From positions 290,341-354,340 of the forward strand of contig NZ_QXGR01000005.1 of assembly GCF_003604195.1 (NCBI RefSeq): a DNA stretch of 64,000 bases, written 5' to 3'. Positions 57,190 to 64,000 of this stretch are shown one piece after another. The first letter of the stretch is position 1. Each line of letters begins with the position of its first letter. Below the pieces are notes generated by a model. It ran no database searches. It worked only from the letters and a program-made list of their open reading frames with translations, and was not told the DNA's origin. The DNA comes from Simplicispira lacusdiani (GTDB lineage Bacteria; Pseudomonadota; Gammaproteobacteria; Burkholderiales; Burkholderiaceae_C). The position numbers and the translations under genes are program-made.

Positions 57190-57459
57190 TAGGGCCTGTT
57201 CACACTATTTTTGTCAGTGCGAACGGGGTGGAAACCGCGCCAATCTAGGCGCGTGACGACGCCAAGGCCGGGGCCTTGGCTAGGAGGGCAACGACGGGTG
57301 GCGCGGTTTCCACCCCGTTCCCTCCGGGTTGCGACCAAAAAGGGCCATTCGCGGCGTTGCCAAGCCTCGCTGGGACCGCACCCCAGCTTCGTTTGGCGCC
57401 TTGCGCCTGGCCCTTTTTGATCGCAACGCATCTGGCAAAAATAGTGTGAACAGGCCCTA
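57190..57459. mobile_element. 270 bp MITE-like element with perfect 24 bp terminal inverted repeats
   Basis: Termini 57190-57213 and 57436-57459 are perfect inverted repeats starting TAGGGCCTGTTCACACT. If TA is the duplicated target, the element proper is GGGCC...GGCCC with a TA duplication, as made by IS630/Tc1 or some IS5-type transposases. Inside are two further long inverted pairs: 57221-57242 with 57299-57320 (22 bp, perfect) and 57328-57347 with 57408-57427 (20 bp, one mismatch), each enclosing smaller hairpins (GCCAAGGCC/GGCCTTGGC; GCTGGG/CCCAGC). It encodes no transposase, so it must be moved by one elsewhere. Confidence 0.9.
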
Positions 57460-58581
57460 GTCGGGGTACTTCAACGCGATGTCGCGGAAGTCGTCGGCGA
57501 TGTCGATGAAGGCGTCGACGACATCGGGGTCGAACTGCGTGCCCCGCCCCTTCACGATGGCACCGCACGCCTGCTCGTGCGTGCCGGCGGCCTTGTAGAC
57601 ACGCTGGCTGATGACGGCGTCGTACACATCGGCCACGGCCATGAGCCGCGCTGGCACCGGGATCGCTTCGCCCGCCAGCCCGTCGGGGTAGCCGGCACCG
57701 TCCCAGCGTTCGTGGTGGCTGCAGGCCATCTCCTTGGCCACGTTCAGGAAACGCACGCGCATGCCCAGGCGGCGTTCCGCCCCCTCGATGGCCTTGCGCC
57801 CGAGCAGCGTGTGCCGCTTCATGGTTGCGAACTCGTTGTCGGTCAGTTTGGCCGGCTTGAGCAGGATGGCGTCAGGTACGCCGATCTTGCCGATGTCGTG
57901 CAGCGGCGCCGACTTGTAGAGCAGGTCGATCATGTGATGGTTGAGCACCGCCTCGAAGCGCGGGTGCGTGCGCAGCCGCTCGGCCAGCGCCTTCACGTAA
58001 AGCTGGGTGCGCCGGATGTGGTTGCCGGTTTCGTCGTCGCGCGTCTCGGCCAACGAAGCCATGGCCATGATGGTCACGTCCTGGATGGCCTGCACCTCCA
58101 GCGTGCGCAGCGCCACCTCGCGCTCCAGATAGGCGCTCTTGTCGCGCAGGAAATCGGCCGTGGCCTTGAGCGCCAGGTGCGTGTGCACGCGCGCCTGCAC
58201 GATGGGCGGGCTCACGGGCTTGGTGATGTAGTCCACGGCGCCCAATTCGAAGCCCTTGCGCTCGTCCTCGGTGTCGGCGCGCGCGGTGAGGAAGATGACC
58301 GGGATGTCACGCGTGGCCGCGCTGGCCTTGAGTTGGCGGCAGACCTCATGGCCGTCCATGCCGGGCATCATGATGTCGAGCAGCACGAGGTCGGGCACCG
58401 GGTCGGCCTGCGCAGCCTTGAGCGCGCGCTCGCCGCTGTTGGCGACCTTCACGCGGTAGCGCTCGCCCAGCAGTTCGGACATCAGCACCAGGTTGTCGGC
58501 GGTGTCGTCCACGATCAGAACGGTGGGCATCTGCCGGTCGCGCCATTCGGCGGGGGTTTCGGGCACATTTTCACGTTGCAT
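57457..58581 (-). CDS. RpfG-like response regulator with HD-GYP cyclic di-GMP phosphodiesterase
   Basis: 374 residues. Receiver domain at 18-140 (VLIVDDTADN, phosphorylated Asp in LVLLDIMMPGMDG, TARAD, ITKP), then an HD-GYP domain at 165-365 with the catalytic HD in SAPLHDIGKIGVPDAILL and HHERWDGAGYPDGL. It hydrolyses cyclic di-GMP. ATG 58581 has GGGAG seven bases upstream and overlaps the end of the hybrid kinase gene by 11 bp, so kinase and regulator are co-translated. Its TAG stop lies in the terminal repeat of the mobile element at 57190-57459. Confidence 0.95.
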   Translation of the reverse strand: MQRENVPETPAEWRDRQMPTVLIVDDTADNLVLMSELLGERYRVKVANSGERALKAAQADPVPDLVLLDIMMPGMDGHEVCRQLKASAATRDIPVIFLTARADTEDERKGFELGAVDYITKPVSPPIVQARVHTHLALKATADFLRDKSAYLEREVALRTLEVQAIQDVTIMAMASLAETRDDETGNHIRRTQLYVKALAERLRTHPRFEAVLNHHMIDLLYKSAPLHDIGKIGVPDAILLKPAKLTDNEFATMKRHTLLGRKAIEGAERRLGMRVRFLNVAKEMACSHHERWDGAGYPDGLAGEAIPVPARLMAVADVYDAVISQRVYKAAGTHEQACGAIVKGRGTQFDPDVVDAFIDIADDFRDIALKYPD

Positions 58582-61500
58582 GGTGGCTCCCAGTACGGCG
58601 TTGCCCGGGTGGGTGTGCGGGCGTCTGCGGGAATTGCGCCAGCCACCCGGTCAGGGCGGCCAGCGCGGGCTCGAAATCGAAACGGTCGATGTGGCCCTGC
58701 ACGCCGCCCAGGGCCGGGCCGAGGGCCTGGCGCAGCAGCGGGGCATGGTCCACGACGAAACCGCGCGCGGCCGGGTCGTCGCGCCGCAACAGCCCGTGCA
58801 ACTGCTCCACCACGCGGCGCGCATCGGCCTGCGTGGAGGCCATGGGGCCGTCGCCCGCCACCGGCGCGGCCAGGCTGGCCGGCCGGTCCCGCCAGGATTG
58901 CAAGGCCTGCACCAGCGCGCCCAGCCGCTGGCGCAGCCCGTCCAGCAGGGGGCTGGCGCTGCCCTGCCGGTCGGGCGCCTCGCGCAGCGCGTCTTCAAGC
59001 TGGCCGGCGCACTCCTGCAACGCCACGGCGCCCACCGTGCCGGCCAGGCCGCGCAGCGTGTGCGCCTCGCGCGTGGCCAGGTCCACATCACCGGCCGCCA
59101 GGGCCTCGGCGATGCGCTCGGCCGCGCCGCCCTGCCCCTCCAGGAAACGCCGCAGCATGTCGGCATACAGGGCGCGGCGGCCCATGGCGTTGCGCAGGCC
59201 CAGCGCCAGATCCAGCCCCGGCACGGCCGGGAGCAGCGTGCCAGCCACCTCCTGCCTCCGGGACACGGGCTCGGACAGGGCCTGGGACGGTGCGATCCAG
59301 CGCTGCAGCGCGGCCCACAGCCGCTCGGGCGCGATGGGCTTGGCCAGGTGGTCGTTCATGCCGGCCTCCAGGCAGCGCTGACGGTCGGCCTCGCGGGCGT
59401 TGGCCGTCATGGCGACGATGGGCAGGGCCGCCAGCCGGGGGTTGGCGCGCAGCAGGCGCGTGGCCTGCAGGCCGTCCATCACGGGCATCTGCATGTCCAT
59501 GAGCACCAGGCTGTAGTCGCGGCGCCCCGCCAGGTCCACGCCCTCCTGGCCGTTGGCGGCCACGTCCACCTCCACGCCAGCCTCCTGCAGCAGTTCACGG
59601 GCCACTTGCTGGTTGAGTTCGTTGTCTTCCACCAGCAGCACGCGCGCGCCCCGCAGCGACGGGCCCGCCGGCATTTCCCCGGCATGGCCGGCAGCATCCG
59701 GCGCCTGGGCCTGGCCCAGCACCTGCATGAGGGTGTCGAACATCACCGAGGCGCTCACCGGCTTGATGAGTACCTCCTCGATGCCCTGGCGCTGCGCTGA
59801 ACGCAGCACATCCTCGCGCCCGAAGGCCGTGACCATGACGCGGCGCGGCAGCTGCGGCAGGTTCAGTTCGCCGATGCGCCGGCCCAGCTCCAGCCCGTCC
59901 ATGCCGGGCATCTGCCAGTCGAGCACCACCAGGTCGAAGGGCTGCGTCCGGGCGGCCTGCCGCAGGGCATCGAGCGCCTCGGGGCCGGAGTGCGCCTGCA
60001 CGACCACGAAGCTCATGGACTGCAGCATCTCCGCCAGCACGGCGGCGGCGTGGGCGTTGTCGTCCACCACCAGCACGCGCAGGCCGCGCAGGTCGGGCGC
60101 GGGCAGCAGTTCGCGGGCCGGGGCGCCGCGCAGCAGGGGCACGGTGAACCAGAAGGTCGATCCCTGGCCGGCCTGGCTCTGCACGCCCACCTGGCCGCCC
60201 ATGAGTTCGGCCAGGCTCTTGCAGATGGCCAGGCCCAGGCCGGTGCCGCCATAGCGGCGCGTGGTGGAGGTGTCGGCTTGCTGGAAGCTCTGGAACAGCC
60301 GCGCCATCTGCTCAGCGCTCAGGCCGATGCCGGTGTCGCGCACCTCGAAGCGCAACAGCACGCGCTCGCCCTGCGACTCCTGCACGCGCACGACGATGCC
60401 GATGTCGCCTCGCTCGGTGAACTTGATGGCGTTGTTGGCGTAGTTGATGAGGATCTGGCCGATGCGCAGCGCGTCGCCCACGAGGTTGGGCGGCACGTCG
60501 GGGGCGACGTCGCAGATGAGTTCGAGCCCCTGCGCGCTGGCCTTGTGGCTCACCACGTCGATCACGCCGGCGAGCACCTGGTCGAGCATGAAAGACCGCG
60601 CCTCGATGTGCAGCTTGCCGGCCTCGACACGGGAGAAGTCGAGGATGTCGTTGATCACGCCCATCAGGTGCTCGCCGGCCTGCTGGATCTTGCTCACGTA
60701 ATCGTGCTGGCGCGGGTTCAGTCCCGACTTGAGCGCCAGGTGCGACATGCCGATGATGGCGTTCATCGGCGTGCGGATCTCATGGCTCATGTTGGCCAGG
60801 AAGTTGGACTTGAGCGCCGTGGCCTCCTCGGCCATTTCCTTGGCGCGGCGCAGTTCCTGTTCGGCCTGCTCGCGATCGCTGATGTCGACGAAGGTGCCGA
60901 TCACGCCGCCGGGCGTGCCGTCGGGCCGCTTGAAGCCGCGCAGCCAGTACAGCGTGTGGCGCTCCCGTCCGTCGGCATACGGCATGCCCACCTCGCGGTG
61001 CACGGCCTCGCTGCTGTGCAGGGCCTCGTCGGCGTCGGCCTGGAACTGGCGGCGCTTTTCCTCGGGCATGTGCACCAGGTCCAGCACCGTGCGGCCCAGC
61101 AGGCGCTCGCGCGGCTGGTCGAACACCTGCTCGAAGGCCGTGTTCATGCCCAGGTAGCGGCCTTCTTCGTCCTTGTAGAAGATGGGGATCGGGATGGTGT
61201 CGATCAGCACCTGCTGGAACTGCAACTGCGCGGCCACGCGCTCTTCCAGCCGCTTGTGCGCGTCGATGTTCACATTGACGCCCACCAGGCGCTCGGCCCG
61301 GCCGTCGGCCGCGCGGAAGATGCGCGCCGAGCATTCGAACCACTGCACGGCGCCGTCGGAGCGCACCACGCGCCAGAGGTCGTGGAAATGCTCGGTGTCG
61401 CCGGCCAGCGCGGCATCCATGCGCTGCAGCGCGCGCTCGCGATCCTCGGGCAGCAGGCGCTGCGTCCAGGCGGCGCGCCAGTCATCGAAGACGCGCTCAC

Positions 61501-63406
61501 TGATGCCGGGCACGCCGGCCAGCTTCTGGCTCCAGACACTGCGCCCCGTGCGCAAGTCGATGTCGAACACGCCGATCTTGCCCGCCTCCTGTGCCAGCTC
61601 CAGGCGCTCCCGCGTCTCGCGCATGGCCACCTCGGCGCGGCGCGCCTCGGTCACGTCCTCGATGATCCAGATGGCGGCGGCAGCGCAGCCATCGATACGC
61701 ACGCCACGGCCCGACATGCGCGCCTCGAAGGCGCTGCCGTCGAGGCGGTAGACCGTCCAGCTCTCGCGCACCGGCTGGCCCTGCGTGAGCAGCGGGCCCA
61801 CCCGCGCGGAAAACGCCGCGTAGGATTCCATGCCGCCAAAAAGCTGGCTCACATGCTGGTTCTGCAGTTGCGCGGACGCACCGCCCACCAGCGCGGCGAA
61901 GGCGGGATTGAACTTGCGCATCAGCCCGTCGCAGGTCAGCAGCACGGGGGGGGCGTTGTCGAACAGCGCGTTCTGCTCTTCCAGCAAATCCTTGAGCCGC
62001 TGCTCGCTGCACTGCAGTTCTTCCTGCTCCCGCATGCGCCGCGTCACGTCCTGGTGCAGGCCCACCATGCCGATGCACACACCGCGCGCATCCAGCACCG
62101 GCGAGAGCGTGGCTTCCTCGTGGTATTCGGTGCCGTCCTTGCGGCGGTTGATGAAGTGCCCCTTCCAGGGCCGCCCCGCCACCACGGCCGCGCGCATGTC
62201 GCTGAAGGTCTGCAGCGGCGTCCTGCCGCTGGCCAGCATGGACGGCTTGCGCCCGCGGACCTCCGCCAGGCTGTAGCCGGTGTTGCGCTCGAACTCCGGG
62301 TTGACCCATTCGATGGCGCCCCGGGCATCGGTCACCACCACGGCCAGCGGGCTGTTTTCCAGCGCCGCGCCGAGCACGCTCAGGCGCTGCTGGGTGGCCG
62401 CCATGCGCACGCGGTTGCGCAGCATCTCCAGCAGCAGCGCGCCCAGCAGGGCCAGCAAGGCGAAGGCCACCGCTCCGTGGCGCAAGCGGTCGCCAGGCGG
62501 CATGACCTGGGAGATGTCATCGACCACCACCAGCGACCAGGGCCCGCCCGGGTCGCCCCACTCGATGCCACGGCGCTCGACGGCATGCTGAGCGCCATCG
62601 ATCAGCACCTCGCCGGCCATGGGGTCGAACGGCAGCGCCGAGGCCACGCCGTTGTCGAAATGCCGGCCGAACTGGCGCAGCGCGGCGATGGCGTCGATGC
62701 GGCTTTGCGTCAGAGGCGGCGCCATGGCGTACAGCCACTCCGGCCGCGTCGCGGCCAGGGCCACGCCCTGCGGCGAGAGCAGCAGCGTGGGCATGCCGGT
62801 GCGTGCGAGCAAGGCATCGATGGGCGCGAACGGCATCTTGAACAGCACCACGCCCAGCACGCTCGCCTGCGGCGTGCTGCCCGCATACAGCGGCGCCGCC
62901 ACATACAGGCCGCGCTCGTGCGAGACTGAGCCCACGGCGGCATAGGCATTCACCCGTCCCTGCATGGCCTGCTGGAAATAGGGCCGGTAGGCCACGTTCG
63001 CCCCGGTGGAGTGGCCGCCCACCGTGTCGTGCGCCACGATGGTCCCGTCGGCCGCGATCACATAGGCGCCGTCGAGCCGGAAGCGCGTTCGGGCCGTGGC
63101 GAGCACCTCCAGCACCGTGGGTGCATCGGGCGGCAGCAGCCCCTGGGCCACTTCACGGAGCATGGGCTCCGTCAGCCCGAGCAGCGCCACGGCGCCCACG
63201 GCGGCCCCGCGCATGGTCTGATCGGCCAGTGCCTTGGCCGTGCGATCCAGCACCTCCTGCCGCTGCGCCCGGCGTTCATCCAGGCGCTGGTCGTGCAGCA
63301 TGCCCACCACCAGCACGGCGCCCAGCACGGCCGCTGCCAGCGCCACCAGCGCACTCCCCAGCCAGGGCGCGCGCCGCTCCACGGGCCGCTCCATCAGCAT
63401 GCCCAT
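58571..63406 (-). CDS. Hybrid sensor histidine kinase with Cache, four PAS, two receivers and Hpt
   Basis: 1611 residues. Membrane helix at about 16-38, periplasmic double-Cache-like sensor to about 305 ([33 protein letters not shown]), second helix at about 308-332. PAS domains start near 343, 470, 600 and 725. HisKA with the phospho-His in [16 protein letters not shown] near 872, ATPase to about 1095 ([26 protein letters not shown]). Receiver 1 near 1107-1220 ([13 protein letters not shown]), receiver 2 near 1250-1370 ([13 protein letters not shown]). C-terminal Hpt with [15 protein letters not shown] near 1460. It probably passes phosphate to the HD-GYP regulator encoded just downstream. 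Confidence 0.94.
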   Translation of the reverse strand: MGMLMERPVERRAPWLGSALVALAAAVLGAVLVVGMLHDQRLDERRAQRQEVLDRTAKALADQTMRGAAVGAVALLGLTEPMLREVAQGLLPPDAPTVLEVLATARTRFRLDGAYVIAADGTIVAHDTVGGHSTGANVAYRPYFQQAMQGRVNAYAAVGSVSHERGLYVAAPLYAGSTPQASVLGVVLFKMPFAPIDALLARTGMPTLLLSPQGVALAATRPEWLYAMAPPLTQSRIDAIAALRQFGRHFDNGVASALPFDPMAGEVLIDGAQHAVERRGIEWGDPGGPWSLVVVDDISQVMPPGDRLRHGAVAFALLALLGALLLEMLRNRVRMAATQQRLSVLGAALENSPLAVVVTDARGAIEWVNPEFERNTGYSLAEVRGRKPSMLASGRTPLQTFSDMRAAVVAGRPWKGHFINRRKDGTEYHEEATLSPVLDARGVCIGMVGLHQDVTRRMREQEELQCSEQRLKDLLEEQNALFDNAPPVLLTCDGLMRKFNPAFAALVGGASAQLQNQHVSQLFGGMESYAAFSARVGPLLTQGQPVRESWTVYRLDGSAFEARMSGRGVRIDGCAAAAIWIIEDVTEARRAEVAMRETRERLELAQEAGKIGVFDIDLRTGRSVWSQKLAGVPGISERVFDDWRAAWTQRLLPEDRERALQRMDAALAGDTEHFHDLWRVVRSDGAVQWFECSARIFRAADGRAERLVGVNVNIDAHKRLEERVAAQLQFQQVLIDTIPIPIFYKDEEGRYLGMNTAFEQVFDQPRERLLGRTVLDLVHMPEEKRRQFQADADEALHSSEAVHREVGMPYADGRERHTLYWLRGFKRPDGTPGGVIGTFVDISDREQAEQELRRAKEMAEEATALKSNFLANMSHEIRTPMNAIIGMSHLALKSGLNPRQHDYVSKIQQAGEHLMGVINDILDFSRVEAGKLHIEARSFMLDQVLAGVIDVVSHKASAQGLELICDVAPDVPPNLVGDALRIGQILINYANNAIKFTERGDIGIVVRVQESQGERVLLRFEVRDTGIGLSAEQMARLFQSFQQADTSTTRRYGGTGLGLAICKSLAELMGGQVGVQSQAGQGSTFWFTVPLLRGAPARELLPAPDLRGLRVLVVDDNAHAAAVLAEMLQSMSFVVVQAHSGPEALDALRQAARTQPFDLVVLDWQMPGMDGLELGRRIGELNLPQLPRRVMVTAFGREDVLRSAQRQGIEEVLIKPVSASVMFDTLMQVLGQAQAPDAAGHAGEMPAGPSLRGARVLLVEDNELNQQVARELLQEAGVEVDVAANGQEGVDLAGRRDYSLVLMDMQMPVMDGLQATRLLRANPRLAALPIVAMTANAREADRQRCLEAGMNDHLAKPIAPERLWAALQRWIAPSQALSEPVSRRQEVAGTLLPAVPGLDLALGLRNAMGRRALYADMLRRFLEGQGGAAERIAEALAAGDVDLATREAHTLRGLAGTVGAVALQECAGQLEDALREAPDRQGSASPLLDGLRQRLGALVQALQSWRDRPASLAAPVAGDGPMASTQADARRVVEQLHGLLRRDDPAARGFVVDHAPLLRQALGPALGGVQGHIDRFDFEPALAALTGWLAQFPQTPAHPPGQRRTGSHHAT

Positions 63407-63442
63407 CGCTCGCTTCGCCGTGTTTCGAGGATGCCGTGACGC

Positions 63443-64000
63443 TCACACCACGCCATGGACCAGCGCCTCCACGTCCTGCACCTCGCCCGGCCGCCCGAAC
63501 AGGTACCCCTGGAACTGCTCGCAGCCATGCAGCCGCAGGAACCCCAGCTGCCCCGCCGTCTCCACCCCCTCGGCCACCACGTCCAGGTCCAGGCTCTGCG
63601 CCAGCGCCAGGATGGTGCGCACGATGGCCGCGTCGTTCGGGTCGCTCAGCACGTCCCGCACGAAGCCCCGGTCGATCTTCACCTGGTCCAGCGGCAGGCG
63701 CTTCAAGTACCCCAGGCTGGAGTACCCGGTGCCGAAGTCGTCCAGCGCGAAACCCACGCCTTCGCGCTTGAGCTGCACCATGCGCGCGATGGTGTCTTCG
63801 ATGTCGCCCAGCAGCAAGCTTTCCGTCAGTTCGAGTTTCAGGCGCCGGGGGTTGGCTCCTGTCTCGCGCAGGGTCTGCAGCACTTCGGCGACGAAGCCGC
63901 TTTGGCGGAATTGCCGCGCGCTGACGTTTACCGCCATGCTCAGGTGCGCGGTTTCTTTCTTGCCGGACCAGCGCACGAGCTGTTCGCAGGCGGTGCGCAG
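63443..64000 (-). CDS. EAL-domain cyclic di-GMP phosphodiesterase (5' end outside window)
   Basis: The last 185 or so codons of a protein that continues off the right edge. Visible EAL motifs: NVSARQF, LELTESLLL, FALDDFGTGYSSLGYLKRLP, KIDRGFV, VVAEGVET and FQGYLFGRP, all consistent with an active phosphodiesterase; the EAL tripeptide itself lies outside. Only 36 bp separate it from the hybrid kinase, so it heads or belongs to the same signalling operon. Any N-terminal GGDEF or sensor domains cannot be seen. Confidence 0.93.
   Translation of the reverse strand: MRTACEQLVRWSGKKETAHLSMAVNVSARQFRQSGFVAEVLQTLRETGANPRRLKLELTESLLLGDIEDTIARMVQLKREGVGFALDDFGTGYSSLGYLKRLPLDQVKIDRGFVRDVLSDPNDAAIVRTILALAQSLDLDVVAEGVETAGQLGFLRLHGCEQFQGYLFGRPGEVQDVEALVHGVV

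Noticed and set aside
1..64000. CRISPR array or tandem spacer-repeat structure
   Set aside because: No set of short identical repeats with regular spacing was seen anywhere in the window.

Overview
The window is high-GC DNA (about two-thirds G+C by eye) from a betaproteobacterium, most likely a member of the Comamonadaceae close to Acidovorax. The gene families, the tig / tRNA-Leu neighbourhood, ArgP next to a LysE exporter, and three kinds of interspersed repeat that I associate with that family all fit. No database was available, so this placement is recognition and not a search result. The genes read as ordinary chromosome. There is no phage, integrase, intact insertion sequence, rRNA operon or CRISPR array.

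Layout. Positions 1-5.2 kb: start of trigger factor, tRNA-Leu(UAG), and an RND efflux pair behind a perfect-armed operator. 5.3-9.9 kb: a lone hydroxysqualene-synthase-type gene, a 0.7 kb giant imperfect palindrome with no genes, serine dehydratase, and a LivK-like lipoprotein. 10-15.7 kb: NasT, nitronate monooxygenase with a carboxymuconolactone-decarboxylase-like gene and a divergent LysR, PaiB, and a LysE-type exporter with ArgP. 15.8-18.2 kb: an AT-richer lone gene for a TIR/deoxyribosyltransferase-like plus P-loop ATPase protein that looks like a defence gene.

18.4-35.4 kb is a complete nitrate assimilation region: nrtABD (uptake), a CBS protein, a tiny secreted protein, nirB - a PilJ_N sensor - nirD - nirC - a phosphatase/kinase fusion - nasA - ybiB - cobA - a soluble PilJ_N/chemoreceptor-like protein. 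Nitrate is imported by NrtABD, reduced by NasA to nitrite and by NirBD to ammonium; CobA supplies siroheme, and MogA at 54 kb supplies molybdenum cofactor. Control is unusually readable. Sigma-54 type -24/-12 elements lie before nrtA, nirB and nasA, with weaker ones before the chemoreceptor-like gene and nasT. NtrC-type boxes lie before nrtA and nasT. Intrinsic terminators preceded by ANTAR-type hexaloop hairpins lie in the nrtA and nirB leaders, and nasT encodes the matching ANTAR antiterminator.

35.4-42.3 kb holds two diverged copies of a large Tat/lipoprotein gene of unknown function. Each is sandwiched between an intact gene and a broken direct-repeat copy of part of that same gene. 42.4-57.2 kb is mostly housekeeping or metabolic: rpsU, yqeY, BLUF photoreceptor, an odd receiver/winged-helix regulator, chemoreceptor, LysR with tartrate/malate dehydrogenase, diguanylate cyclase, HpaI-type aldolase, dienelactone-hydrolase-like, pmbA, darP, mogA, cysE, trmJ, suhB. 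A 270 bp MITE-like element sits exactly in the stop codon of the next gene. The right end is a signalling block: HD-GYP response regulator, a 1611-residue hybrid kinase, and a partial EAL protein.
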